This document shows positions 12,872 through 26,500 of a stretch of 64,000 nucleotides of DNA, piece by piece. This stretch comes from Cranoglanis bouderius. Lineage: Eukaryota > Chordata > Actinopteri > Siluriformes > Cranoglanididae. Within the stretch, counting starts at the first letter, position 1, and every line of letters begins with the position of its first letter. The notes under the pieces were generated by a model. It was not told the DNA's origin, ran no database searches, and saw only the letters and a program-made list of their open reading frames with translations. The stretch is from positions 2,192,501-2,256,500 of the forward strand of contig CM042552.1 in assembly GCA_023630585.1 (NCBI GenBank). Direction: 5' to 3'. The translations under genes and the position numbers were made by a program.

Positions 12872-15800
12872 ATGTCCGAACCGCGGTACCGAGAGTGGAT
12901 CCTGGAGACGATCGACTCGCTGCGCTCGAGAAAAGCGCGACCGGACCTCGAGAGGATCTGCCGGATGGTGCGCAGGAGACACGGCTCCGACCCAGACCGC
13001 ACGCGGGCCGAACTCGAGAAGCTCATTCAGGAGCAAACTGTGCTGAAAGTTAACTACAAGGGCTCTGTGTCGTACCGGAACGCCGCCAAAGTGCAACGGA
13101 AATGCCGACGGAAGGTCGAGCAGGCGGGCGAGCGCACCAAACACGCCGCTTTCGACAACAGTGGCAGTAGTAGTAACGCCAAGAACGACGACAACATCAG
13201 CGCGCGCAGTCCCGCGGACCGCGAGGAGCGCGAGCTAACGCCGTGCAGAGATCCCTCACCCAGCAGCTGCTCGCGCTCCGTTGAAGAGAAACGGGAAGAA
13301 GAAGAACAAGAAGAAGAAGCGGTTTTGTCTCCTGCGACAGGCGGAATCAGCAGTTTCACGAGTTGCGACGGGAGAAACGGCTCGAGTGACACCTCAAGTC
13401 CTGCCGTTGGACGGGTCGAGGGAGGAGAAGAAGAGACGCACTCTGTTATCGGCCACGCGAGCACCGACCTACCTGAGTCCGAGCCGGAGCGGCGAACTTG
13501 CACGAGCGCTCGAAACAATAAGCAACACGCGCCCCAACTCAGGGCTGCAAAGAGCGGCGTCAAAGCGGCGGATCTGGGCGACCGGCTCGTGGCGGCCGTG
13601 TGGAGTCTGAGCGAGCGGAACAGCCGGGGTCACGCGCCGCTCGGGCTCAAAGAGATCCTGGGCTACCTCGGCACGCAGGCCGCGCACGCGGACGGCGAGA
13701 AGCTGACCCGCCACCGCGTCAAAGTGGTGCTGGAGCGCGAGATCGAGAAAGGTCGCCTGCGCAGGACGCGCCTCGGTCACATCACCGTGCCCGCGAGGAG
13801 ATGGGGGGGGAGCACGGGGGCGGCCAAGGCGTCCGCGCGACTCCCTGCGAACACGAACAGCGCGCCGCAGGACGGGCGCATCTCAAAGCAGGTAACTATA
13901 AATATATTTACACCGGAGGCGGCTCGAGCGTGCTCCGCTCATAAATAATTAAACAAATGATAACGGTACGTGAAGAAAGAAAATTGGGGGAAAGCACGCG
14001 ACAGACACATCCGCAACGACTCATTTCCGCTTCTTTTTTTATTTTTTTTATTTTCAATACAAGTGGCCGAGTGCACGCGATTTGTTTTGAGAAGCACGCA
14101 CTCACAGATTGACAAAAAGACCTCGGCGCAATCTTTCTTTTGTGTGTGTATTTGAGTCATGTATGTGTTTTGCAAACGTGACGGCTGCGCTCGGTGTGTG
14201 TTTGTGTGTGTGTGTGCGCGCGCGAGCAAGCGCGGGGTGGAGAAGGTGGGGGGAGGACAAAAAAAAAAAAACGACACCTCTCTATCGTCTCTGTTCTGCT
14301 CGAGGCGCGCGCACAAACTGTCTGCGTGCCCCTGCTGTTTCACTTGAACACGAACACACACACCAAAAAAAAAACAAGGTGCGGCGGACTCGAGCTCGTG
14401 CGGACTCCTGCTTTCTCCCTTGTTCGATGCACACCGCACATTTCAGCGCGCGCCTCTCGAGCTTCAGTAAAACAGCGCGTTGCAGTTTAGCGTCGAAATG
14501 TTAACCGTTGTGCGTGATTTTTTTCCCCCCACAACGGCGCAGTTCGCCAGGTTTTGTTCATATGAAAGTTGTGCTGGATGTTTTTCACTAGGCGGTGTCT
14601 GTTAAGTTCCACGCGCTCGGAAAACAGGAGGGAGGGGTCGGAGGAGGAGGGGGGGGCGCGAGGCTCGCGACTGTTTTTTCTTTCTTTCTGTAATAAGTGA
14701 GAGAAATGGACAGGGCGCGAGCTTGCGCGGTCGAACTTGACCTAGGTCTCGCGATGGTGGAAATTTCACCGCGCCACGATTTTTTTTTTTTTTTTTTTTT
14801 TCTTTCTTTCTCAGTTCCTTTCCGCGCGACTCTCCGTCTAGCTTGAGAAGCACGCGAGTTTCATTGCGCTTTTTCCTCCTCGCGGCGGCAGCAACGTTTT
14901 ACTCTTTTTGATTACAAAAAAAAAACAATGGCGACGTCCCAAACCTTTGCACTAAACATTATTTCAAAACATTACGCCACCTCCGGTAAAGATGATGATG
15001 TGTGTGGGTTTTTTTTTCTTGCTTTAAGTATGCGATTTGGGACGCGGCCCACAGTCCCGCAATCTCTGAAACGGACATTCTCGCGCGTTACCGTGCTATT
15101 GTTAGAGAAGGGATGTTTTTTGAGGAGGGGTTGCTGGGGCTCGCGAGACTCCGCTTCTCTTCATGTTAACGTTAACGCTCTGGCGCAAAAGAGCGCATAA
15201 TACATTGTGGGTTTTTTTTTTTTTCTTCTTTTCTTTTTTTCTTTTTTGCGCGCGCGCGTCTCTCACATTAGCATTTGTGCACCGACTGCAATGATTGGTG
15301 CGCACATCCGGTATTGTGTTTTTCAGCTCAGCAAGGTTAACGATCACCTGGACCGTGTCAGCAAAGCAAAACCGAAGCTCATAAAAAAAAATAAAAAAAA
15401 GGCCACGGTACATAATTTTTTTTTTTTTTTTTAAAAAGGCCACAAGCAAGGACTCTACCTTAAATAAATGATTTATAAATATGTAATTACTCTTCACACA
15501 CCACCGTCGGCCACTAATACACCTCATGATGTTCTTTCCTGGAACACAAACCACGATTAACCTTTGGTGTTTTGGTGTTCACACTAAATTAGGCCTGTAG
15601 TTTGGGAAAATGTTTTGTCTTTTTAAGCTCAACTCAAGAGGAAACAGATGCCTGAAACGTCATTATTGCTATTCTTCATTCTCTATTATTCATATGCCAA
15701 AGTCAGGACAAAAGTGATATTCTTATATCAACATCTCCCTGAGTATGTATAGATATGTTTTTCTGAGTACCTCTTGAGTTTTTAGGACCTTGGCAGAATG

Positions 15801-17903
15801 AAAATAAAATATTTAAATAAAAACAAATTTCAAAATGCACTAAAGTAAAGCGTTATACCAGTAATGCCGTTCTGTCTGATTAAGTGGTTAAATATTATAA
15901 GGGTCGATAAAGCACCTTTTCAGCGTTGGGTTATTTTTAACTCAGTGCATTGGGTATGTTTTTCTATCTAGCCTAATGGGTCACAAATGTACGGAAGACC
16001 TAAGAGGCCATGCATTATTTTTTTTTTTCCTCACTTTTTTTTTTTTTTCTAAATTATATTGTTTTCTCACGACGTAATTTTATCACGAGAAAATTACGCG
16101 CCTTGTGAATGGGACTGGTGTTGCATGCACCTTGGCGTCTTTGCTATCGCATTAAGAGAGAGAGGGGTATCCCAGAGGAGAACCAGGGTCACTGTATTGT
16201 CTTCGACGATAAAGAGGTAAATACCTGACAGCCTCCTTCTCAAGCGCCGGACACTAATGTAGAAGTCGTCCATCACGGACAGACACAGTTTCAGCTTTAG
16301 TGAGTTCCTGATCAAAGTAAAAACGGATTTGTTCATCCATCATGCTGCGGGATTGCACTAAGCATTTGCTGGCTCCAGAAAAATAAAAACATGTTGTTAC
16401 AGTGGATATAAAAAGTCTACACATCCCTGTTAAAATGGCAGGTTTGTGTGATGTAAACAAACAAAAATGAAAAGTTAAATCATGTCAGAACCTTTTTCAC
16501 CTTTATTGTGAAATTACATATAACATAAAAATCAAGTGACAAACCCCAAGAAATGTTTTTTTGGGGGGAAAAAACAAGGAAAAAAAAAAAAAAAACTTCC
16601 AATACCCAGCTTGCAGAAGTGTGCACACCCTTTTATCATTGGGAATGTGGCAGTGTTCAGAATCAATCAATCATATTCAAACTCATGTTGGATACTAATT
16701 AGTAAACACCTGCTATCAATTAAAGTGACAGATTAACCCCAAATAAAGTCCAGCTGTTCCTATAGGATTTTCTTGACATCTTCTTGGTGACATACAACTG
16801 GAGCTTACAAAGCAGGTACGGGATCTCATTGTTGGAAAATATGAATCAGGAGAAAGTTAAAAAAAAAAAAATTTCCAAGCCATTGGAAATATCATGGAAC
16901 ACTGTAAAGACAACAATCAACAAGTGGAGAAAATATGGCATGACAGTGACACTAGTAAGAAAAAGTTTTTAAAGCAAAATAAATACATGCAATTTCCCAA
17001 AACCATGTGGAATAATGTGTTATGGTCTGATGGGGCCAAAGTTGAACTTTTTTTTCCATAATACCAAAAGATGTTTAACACAAAAAACCCCACAGTACAT
17101 CACCAAAAGAACACCATCCCCTTGGGGAAGCATGGTGGTGGCAGCATCATACTTTGGGGCTGTTTTTCTTCAGCTGGAACTGGGGCTTTAATCAGGGCGG
17201 AGGGAATATTAATAGCTCCAAATACCAGTCAGTTTTGGGGCAAAAGCTTAAGCCTTCTCTTAAAACACTTAAGATGAAGAGGAATTTCACCTTTCAGCAT
17301 GACAACGACTCAAAGAAAACCTCCAGATCAACAAAGGAATGGCTTCACTAAAACAGGTTCAAGGTTTTGGAATGGCCCAGCCAGAGTCCAGACCTAAAAT
17401 CTAATCAAAGATCTGTGGGGTGACCTGAAGAGGGCCGTGTACAGGAGATGCCCGGCCAATCTGACAGAGTTAGAATGCTTTTGCAAGGAAGAGTGGCAAA
17501 ATATTGCAAAGTCAAGACGTGCCACACTGATTGACTCTTACCCAAAAAGATTGAATGCTGTGATAAAATCTAAAGGTGCTTCAAACAAGTATTAGTTTAG
17601 GGGTGTGCACACTTATGCGACCAGGTTATTGTAAATCCCCCCCCCCCCCCCCCTTAAAATTATTCTTATCGTTTTACACTGTAATTAATAGGATAAAATT
17701 TCACAGTAAAGGTAGAAAAGGTTCTGACATGATTTATCTTGGTTTCATTTTTTTTACATCACAAAAAACCTGCCATTTTAACAGGGGTGTGTAGACTTTT
17801 GTGTCCACTGTGTATCGTGATCGCGAGAAAACAAGAAAGAAAAAAATAATAATGCATGGCCTCTTAGGGCCTCCATATGATTGACCTGTTGAGTTAGCTT
17901 GTA

Positions 17904-17944
<41 letters not shown>

Positions 17945-18866
17945 GGTAGTAGTAGTAGTAATTTGTTATAACATTATACAGTCTTCTGTCATGAATAACA
18001 TCACGTCTGTGCAACTACCCGAAAATATACCCGTTATTTGTTAAAATACACTTATTTTTAACATTTGTATGTTACTTAGGCAATGCCTCCGAGGTTATTT
18101 CACAACACGACCGCACATTATACCTACAGTAACCGAGCTGGCAATAATAAGGTCCGGTAACATTAAGTAACAGACCAGGATGAGTTTTGTTGTTTATGAA
18201 TATTAAAGAGGTGGACATTACTTACCTGAAAGCAGCTCACAAGACAAACATCTTTACCGGTGATGATGCTAACTTTATTGTAAGGAAAGCAGCAGGCTGG
18301 ATATCAGCTTTACCTCAGCAGGTTCTGTCTGTTAAAAGCTGGACTATCTAAACCAACTCGTTGGGCTGTTACCCAAAAACACCCCAATAACGAAACAAAT
18401 ACCCCAATTAAACTACCCAATATGTGATAACCAGTGGTTGGGTTAAAAGAACAGTGTTTTTTGTCGTGATCTTAATTAATTTCTTAATAAATTGGTAGTC
18501 ATGGCAGTAAAGAGTGTGTACTGAATGAGTCATGGTGAAGAGAATTAGTGTGGAGTGTGCATTGTGTATACAGGAAGAAGTGAAGGAGGAGGAGTCGGTG
18601 GACGTGGACAGCGAGGAGGATGGCAAGATGGAGGAAGAAGCCGAGCCTCCGACACAGCTCGAGCCCCAGAGCGCCAAACCTGAAGGAGAAGCAGACGCCA
18701 AAGTTCACGCACACGCTCCACTTTCAGCCGGTGAGGAGGTGAAGGCGTGTGGTGTTACTCACACACCAGCCATCATGGAGGAGGAACTCCGGCCTTCACC
18801 GCAGTCATCGCCATCCAAACTGAGCTCGGTACATCAGGAAGCTGAACAGTGTGGCACTGAAGGTAT

Positions 18867-18940
<74 letters not shown>

Positions 18941-21900
18941 GGGAATCGTTTGTCACGTGTCCATTTGTCTTTTTCTCTTTAGTTGAAATGGTGATGCAGG
19001 GAGAGTCGATTCTCACAGAAAGATTAACACAAGATCAAAGAGAAGCCATAACTGACCAAGTGCACACACTCACACAGGTAACCAAACACACACACACACA
19101 CACACACACAAACAGCTACCCCTGAACAAACACTCACACAGGTAACCACACACACACACACGCACACACAAACAGCTACCCCTTCACAGTACTCACACAA
19201 GTAACTACACACTCTACATTACAACTTTGTGGTCCTGCACACATTCACTCGCTCCCCTCTTTCAGGATGAAGCGGTTGTCGTCTCAGACGGTGTCACGAT
19301 TCCACCCTCTATTCCCATTAAAAGTTGTAAGTATAAATTTGTCATTTTGAGCATACGCTTGAACACATGTCTGTGTGCCAAACCCAAGCATGAGTTAACA
19401 AGTCTCGTTATCTAGCAAGCGTTTGTTTATATTGTGGTGTGCGTGTGTGTGTGTACAGATTCAGTGTATAAGGCTGAAGTGGGCGTGTCCTCCTGTCTGC
19501 TGACTCCATCTGCCTCTCCAGGAGCAGCCGAGGAACGAGGGATGAACGGAGGAGTGTGAGTACACCGCATGACAGTAATGGATGATGAACACGTCACAAT
19601 TTCATGCCTTGATTTTGGATCTAATGGCTTCATTAAATTCTGCACCGAATTAACTGTACTGAAAATATACAAAATAACAGGATGTGCTGAATCAAGTGCT
19701 ATTTTGTTAAGCTGCTGATTAATGAGTGTGGAGGCCATTTTGTTAAAGGAAACCAAATTTTGTGCAGTGATTAATGTGATAATTACTCCCGAGGCTATTC
19801 ATGCAGCAATACGGCAATATACAAGAGACTTTATTTTATTTTAGACTCTTGGTTTATTTCAGCGCTTGCCCTCTTCTCAGAAAACCTCATCTCGGATAGC
19901 TCTACTCCAAAAATTTCAGAACCCTCTGAGGCACGAACTGTTTTAAAGGTTTTAATAATCTGTATAGCACTACCAGAAAATCATCTGGACTAATCAGACT
20001 CAAGTCGCCTACGCTACTAATAGAGAGCTTGATCAGGGTCAAGGATTTTACATGGGATTTACTGTGTGTTCAAGTCCTCCTGGGAAGTCATAATTACGGG
20101 GTCAGGTGCGTTGAAGCCACTTTGGTCGGAGCAAGATGGCGGTGTACCTTATTTATGAACTACAAAAAAAATACAGCAAGGGTTTTTCACTCTACTTCTA
20201 GAAAATGAAGAACAGACAGTGTGCATCAGGTGTGTTTTGCGTATGTTTTTAATCAATTTATGAAGCCACTGTAAACTTTATTTTTACATATTATATCGTA
20301 ATTGTACAACGCTATCGTATTTTGTGCATAAAATATGCGTATACCGAACACATAATAATTTGAATCAGCTTCTGAGACGAGTAAACATTCAATTTCAACA
20401 AATTTACTGTCAACTACAGACGTCGCATCCATTGATTCCACCATGATTCCAAATCCAGAGTTTCCCACTCGTAAATACGACTTTGTGGTGGCGTTCATGC
20501 GCCGTTCAACTCGTAAACACGAACATTAATGACTTCCTAATAATCACTGACAGACCCACTGATTAATGGTTTCTGGTGTGTATTAGATTTGTAAAGTCGG
20601 AGTCCAGCATCACAAATCTGGTCGACTGGACGGTGGCAGACGTCGCAAGTTATTTCACAGCGGCGGGATTTCCAGAGCAGGCTCTCGCCTTCAGGATGCA
20701 GGTATGCGCTTTACACTTCATTACCCATGAGCACCTGGCACCAAAGTGTACGGTGCGATTCTGCTTGTAGATTTTATATTATTGTAAAATATAGAGTAAA
20801 TTCCCACCTGCATGTACATACAGTGTATTAAAAAAAAAAAAAAAAAAACGCACAAGACGGAGGTGAAGAGCATCCTGCTGCACTGTTAACTGAAAAATAT
20901 CAACGTAGCAAATTTATTGTCATCGATATTATAGCTTATGATGAGTGCGGATCTGAGGTGGAGATGTTATCTTGCTTTTATTCTGTTGCATTTAATTTAA
21001 ACTTTTATTAAAATTTCCATATTGCACAATAGCCTATAATTATCTAATTCCTTTCTGTATAATTATAGTGATATATTCATAAAGACAGACTGTAAACAGT
21101 GGCCAGGCCTAATTGTTTATATATGATCGTTGTCATGGTTACATTCTAGCATGGTTATATAGATTATATCCTGGATGGAATAAGAAAATGATGCCAACCA
21201 ATAAGAAATAAGTATGCTCGCCATGGCTCATCATGGTATAGCTTGCATACAATGATTTTTCAAACCTCTAACGAATGGATTCTTATCAGTTGTGTGGTAT
21301 ACATTTCATGCGGTCCAAAACAGGAAGTGGTAGTTATTGAGTACTGGTCCATGAGCATTTGTTTGTAATGAGGGTGAGGTGAGAGGGAAAGCCCAGGAGA
21401 GCGCACTGAGGTCGGCCGCAACGGCCGCACGGCTCCCATGGTCCAGCTATCCAAAAATCTGATGATTGATTAAACAAGGTCTTTGAACTGGAGACTTTGA
21501 AACATATTGACCCGAAGTGTCATTTTAGCCGGTTAAGGTGCCCGAATTCCATGGGCTCTTTCTCGCACACCACAGATTGCAGCAGCATAGGCTGATGCTT
21601 TGAAAGCTACTGAAGCACTCTTTGTAATGGTTATAATTTGGCATGCGGTGGTCATTGCAATCCAGCACTATCAGGCTCTTCACAAGTGCAGACGATTCCT
21701 GTTTTGGTAATGGCAGCAGGCTCGCCACAAAAGAAAGTGATCACGTGACCAGAGCACTCTTTCTATCTAAATGTATGATGTACTGTTTAATAAAAAATAA
21801 AATTCTGTGTGTTTGGTAGGTTATGGAGTAAAGATTTTTTTAAAAACGGCATGTGTAGGTAGCAGCTCAGGTCTAATTGGCTCTTACTGTTGTTGTGTAA

Positions 21901-22053
21901 CAGGAAATCGATGGGAAATCACTCCTCCTGATGCAGCGCAACGACGTCCTCACCGGCCTGTCAATCAGACTAGGCCCCGCCCTCAAGATCTACGAGCGCC
22001 ATGTGAAGGTTTTGCAGAGGACCCACTTCCAGGACGACGAAGCTTTCTGCTGA
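12872..22053 (+). CDS. samd1: SAM domain-containing protein 1 (atherin), CpG-island-binding chromatin regulator
   Basis: Exons, all phase-consistent: 12872-13891, 18574-18862, 18983-19077, 19266-19326, 19459-19555, 20587-20701, 21904-22053 (TGA). Product about 608 residues. Residues 4-75 are the winged-helix domain (YREWILETIDSLRSRKARPD, LERICRMVRRRHG), which in mammals binds unmethylated CpG DNA. A disordered Ser/Glu-rich stretch follows, then a second conserved block near residues 230-310 (LGLKEILGYLG to RLRRTRLGHITVP) and acidic exon 2. The C-terminal SAM domain is split over the last two exons (NLVDWTVADVASYFTAAGF, then EIDGKSLLLMQRNDVLTGLS). The N-terminus lacks the Ala/Pro-rich leader of the human protein. 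The start is chosen because it directly precedes the winged helix. Human SAMD1 also neighbours PRKACA. Confidence 0.95.
16400..17810 (+). pseudogene. Degenerate full-length Tc1-like transposon in samd1 intron 1
   Basis: Terminal repeats CAGTGGATATAAAAAGTCTA at left and the complement near 17790-17810 at right, with TA at 16398-16399. Transposase pieces lie in several frames: KHGGGSIILWGCFSSAGTGA (about 17130-17190), FQHDNDSK around 17295, and a SPDLK-type motif near 17390. Stops, a run of C at 17637-17653 and several frameshifts show it is dead. Confidence 0.85.
18869..18938. repeat. (GT)n microsatellite at a samd1 donor site
   Basis: About 35 GT units start six bases after the donor at 18863. 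(CA)n tracts follow the next donor (19086-19165), so this 120-base intron is mostly repeat. Confidence 0.92.
20064..20533. mobile_element. Non-autonomous repeat element, copy 1 (second copy inverted at 40190-40755)
   Basis: The right end contains CTCGTAAATACGACTTTGTG and GGTGGCGTTCATG, and the left end contains TTCAAGTCCTCCTGGGAAGT. The same blocks occur in reverse complement at 40190-40755. It contains AAGATGGCGG (20133-20142), a YY1-type core. No coding capacity. Lies in a samd1 intron. Confidence 0.75.
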
Positions 22054-23050
22054 GGCACAGACTCTCGGTTCCATAGCGCGCACACGCTCAGATTTCTCGC
22101 TCGCACACAATGGAGCTTTCTACAGAGACACAAGCAGCCTCACATACACACTCCAGTACACTCCATACTGGACTTTGCCTTCCCTGTTAACAGTGGAACA
22201 TTTCAGATATTTGTCTTAACGATACTAGCGCACACCCATACACGTTATTATCTCTTTCCATTCCTATGAGGACGACGAACATCCAGTGAGGCATGAAAAC
22301 GCCCCCGAGACATCACTGCACACTACAGAGTGACAAAAACAAGCGTTTCATTAAAGATGGACTGATCCTGTGTGTGCAGCTGAGATGGATGTGATTCCTC
22401 GGCTCTTGTTGAACTTTGACCTGGGATCAAAATTCAACAGTCGATGTCGCAGATGCGTGCGCTGTCCATTAGGGGGCAGCAGATGTCTGGAAAAACACGG
22501 CAAAACATGAAAGTGTCTGCTTGGTTGATGATGGCACATTTGAGGACTTTCTCATGGGCTGAAATCAGACTTCTCGTGTTCAGGATTTCATGCCAACGCT
22601 GGACGTGTTTAGTCGGCTGAACAACGTTTTCTTTTTTCTTTTGAGCAAGAGTTCGCAGAGATCTTCTAGAGTGAATTGCCGAGTCACAGTTTTTGACCTA
22701 CATAGCTGCGGCACTGCATCCCAGTCTTCCCTATGCTTTTGGATACGTGCCGTGTTCTAGAAAAGTACGACGTTCCATAGAAAGTTCTAGAATCTGTGCC
22801 AGAAAATGAAAATTATTATTGGAATACATCAGATTCTAGAACGGGTTCTAGAATTCTCCCATTCAAGTCCACTAGAAAGTTCTGGATTCTGTATCAGAAA
22901 ATGAAATGAATTATAGAATCTGTCAGATTCTAGAACAGGTTGTATAGCCTCCCAAGGTTCCCTAGAACGTCCTAGATTCTGGATTCTGTATAAGAAGGAT
23001 TTGACGACAGCTAGATTTTTTTTTTTCTTGCTGAGCTCATATGAAGTGTA
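22054..23050. other. Probable samd1 3' UTR with TTCTAGAA-rich imperfect repeats
   Basis: No coding signal after the stop. Positions 22750-22985 contain two to three imperfect copies of a roughly 95-base unit built around TTCTAGAA and CAGAAAATGAAA. The transcript end is unclear; an AATAAA at 24605-24610 is one candidate. Confidence 0.5.
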
Positions 23051-23564
23051 CACTATATGGCCAAAATGTTTATGTCTACCCCTGACCATCACACCCTTAT
23101 GCGCTTGTTGAACATCCCATTCAAGATTTATTCCCCCTTTGCTGTTATAATAAGCTCCACTCTTCTGGGAAGGCTTTCCACTAGATTTTGTGGCGTGGCT
23201 GTGGGGGATTTGTGTTCATTCAGCTACAAGAGCATTAGTGAGTTGTGGTGTCGGGTGAGGAGGTCTGGGGTGTAGTTAGTGTTTCAGTTCATCCCAAAGG
23301 TGTTCAGTGGGGTTGATGTCAGGGCTCTGTGCAGGACGCTCGAGTTCTTCCAGTCCAACCTTAACACACCAAGTCTTCACGGAGCTCGCTTTGTGCACAT
23401 TGTCATGCTGGAACAGGTTTGGGCCCCTTAGTTCCACAGAAGGGAAACTGTAATGCTACAGCGTACAAATACATCCTATACAATTGTGTTCTTGCAACAG
23501 TTTGAGGGAAAAACCACATATGGGTGTGATAGTCAGGGGTTCAAATACTTTTGGCCATATAGTG
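23051..23564. mobile_element. MITE with CACTATATGGCC inverted ends
   Basis: CACTATATGGCC at the left and GGCCATATAGTG at the right, flanked by TA (23049-23050, 23565-23566). The interior resembles a widespread fish repeat with CTGACCATCACACC; partial relatives lie at 7985-8160 and 28085-28175 in this window. No transposase. Confidence 0.82.
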
Positions 23565-26500
23565 TAGCTCACAAAATGGAACTCCCTTTAAAAATGCTAA
23601 GCAGTGCTATAATGCTTAGTGCGCTATAAATTTCCATTCTGATCCGGAGTCCACCTGCGTTAGAAATCATCGCTGAAGACTGTTGTGCTTTGTACATATG
23701 TAAATGTGACGTGAATTCCACCTGTTCAAATCATGAATTAATGATAGGCTCGTCACCAGCAATTCCATCCCTCACAAAAGCTCTCACCACGGATGGTGTT
23801 GAGGAAACTTTTTTCTAGTCAGAGTGCCGATCTGTGGTGTTTTCTGTGACCAAGGTCACTCGAACAAACTGAGGAATCGAGAACCAACAACTTAATTTGT
23901 GGGTTAACAAGCTGACTTCAGACTTATCCTTGGATTAATGTGGAACTTGCATCCTTTTCCATTCAAGTGAACTGGCTTTTTGGCCAGTCGGTTTTATTTC
24001 ATGTTCAATCTAGACATGTGCTGACGAATTCCGGTCGACAAACGTTCTCCGCTCGTTTTTATGAGCTACAAGTAATCGCAACGTTTGTTATGGCTAAGAA
24101 ATAACTGCAATTTTACTGTGGTCATTTATTTTGAGTCTACACCAGGTGTGGGCCTGCATATATGGTGATGTTTGGTGTGTGGTGATGCGCACTTGATTCA
24201 CCTTTAGTGGTTTCTGGAGTGAACAGTGTTGGAGGTGGACGCACTGTTCAGTTTCACTGACGCACTGATAATCCGTGGGTTTTGGGAGCGTTTTTAGAAA
24301 ACCTGTGGGTCATATTTTATTTGACATTCCATTCAAGACTCTTTGCTGATAAAAATGGCTGTTGTTACATTTTATTGATGGGGCATTTCATAAGCATCTT
24401 TCTTCTATATCCAAAACTATAGTATGTGTGAATAAGTAAATACTATTAATAACAATAATACTCTTGTTAATATTGTAGTTGACGGTTTACCATCAAGCGA
24501 CTTGTAAAAGTCGTTGTAATTTTGATGTAGATATCCGATCATGATGTTACAGTGTTATTAGTTGTAAATGAGTGTATTGCAAGTCGCCTATGAAGTGCTC
24601 TATAAATAAAGTGTCGATGAAGAAATGCAATAACATCCTCAATCATTCAAACAAATTCTCAGATTAAGGGTGGGCAATATGGGAAACATGATAATATCAC
24701 GACAATTGGAGGCTTTCTCACGTATCTTGAATATATATTTCCTACTTCTGAGGTTTTCTAAAGGGGGAAAAAAAGTTCAAGTGAAGGGAAGAATGTACCA
24801 AGCACGAAAAATTCCATGGGAAAATATACAAGTTTGATTTTTCCTGTCAATGTTTACAAAAAGAAACTAGGACTGACTCGCCGTAACGCTTGGCATAAAA
24901 TACAGACTTTAATTACGCACTTATTACAAAATAAACAGCTGGGCTAATAAAACATAGATAATGGTTTTAATGACATATCAGCTAGTCTACGATAGCTATT
25001 AGGAAGATAACGTTAAAGCGGAAATAATTGCTTAGCTGGTTAATGTTAGTGCCATGCTACATTTAGGTAGCTTGCTAGTTTAAATAATGTTGCTTAATCA
25101 TTGCGTTGTGTAATTAAGACCAGTATTTCATGCTAAGCACTGACCGATTGCATGACAAGATCAGGACGTGCTAATTTATCGCAATAACAATACCATGTTG
25201 TCATATTGTCCACCTCAAACACGGATACAATCTGACATGAGGGTTCAAAGGGAAAATGTCGACCATCTTTGTTTTCTGATTATTATTTTTTTTAAAGAGG
25301 CCCTGACCGCTGTGTGTAACTGTTTTTTACAGTAACTGTTATTTATTACTTCATTTTTTTAAAATTTTATTTTATAAAGCTTCCTTTCGTGTGGTCTTGT
25401 CGTGTTGAATATATCATGACGCTTATATGTCTTTAACATGCCCTGTGTTATCGTGATTATATAAAGTCCACTGTTTCATTATTCGACGCAGAGTCATATA
25501 CAACCGTCATTCTTTGTTACCAGGAATTCTACACAGTGTGTTTTTATAGACTGAAAGCAGTAGGAAAGATGATGTGATGCATTAAGGGGCGCCCATATTA
25601 AGAGACCAAAGTAACACTGTGTGTTAGGAGTGTACATGTGATACTGTCTGAATTAACTGTATATGCCATCTTAAGTAAATTAAGTGGTGTGTGAGGTGGA
25701 TATTCAAGTAGATTTCAGTCTCATACACATCAGAAACTGGACTTTAATAAGCATAATGTAAGGAAAACATTCAAAATAATAATTTACTAAACAGTTCTTG
25801 ACGTTTTAAGACTTGACTGTGCGTTAATGTGGCAAATTACTGATCAATTTGGCCCTTCTAAACTACAGCTGCCCAGAGATACCATGCATTTTTTTCTGTC
25901 TTGACATCTCGTGATCATGAGAAAACAACTTGGATAATGTAGATGTGTAATGTTTAGATGTGTAAGGCTGAAGAGTTAAGATGCGGTCGGCCACTTTAGC
26001 TAGCATTGTTTTTTAGGTGGCTTATTCCACAGCTAGGTGACTGCCGAGAGAACTTTACGAAATGCGGGTTGTTCAACAGCTGTTTAATTGTTGTCGCATC
26101 TTTGGATGTGCTCTGTAAGATCAGTGATGCACTTAATGACTCAATAATGACTTAAAAACATTAAGTGACCATCTTGAGATAATGAGACAATAATAATTGT
26201 TATTATGTAATAATACCAGTAGTATCGATTATTAATTATTATGTAATAATATTATCAACAACAACAATAATAAAAACGAAAGGTCTCTCGGAATTTCTGT
26301 GAGATAAATACAGAAATGTCCGTCATTTTTTGTATGTATTGTCACATACACCATAGCTAAACCCTTTCGTGTGAACGCAGCTCTTGACTGTTAATCTGTT
26401 GTTGTTGTTTTTTTTTTTTGCACTATAAACGCTCTTCAGTGCTGTGTGTTTGTGGTAGGGTGTGTAAGACGTTCTCATTAACTTGTCCCAGGAACAAGAC

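Noticed and set aside
13054..13563. 169-codon minus-strand frame opposite samd1 exon 1
   Set aside because: Shadow of the GC-rich samd1 coding exon. The plus strand has clear SAMD1 homology.
16784..17351. Short frames in samd1 intron 1 with KHGGGSIILWGCFSS
   Set aside because: Parts of a decayed Tc1 transposase, not host exons.
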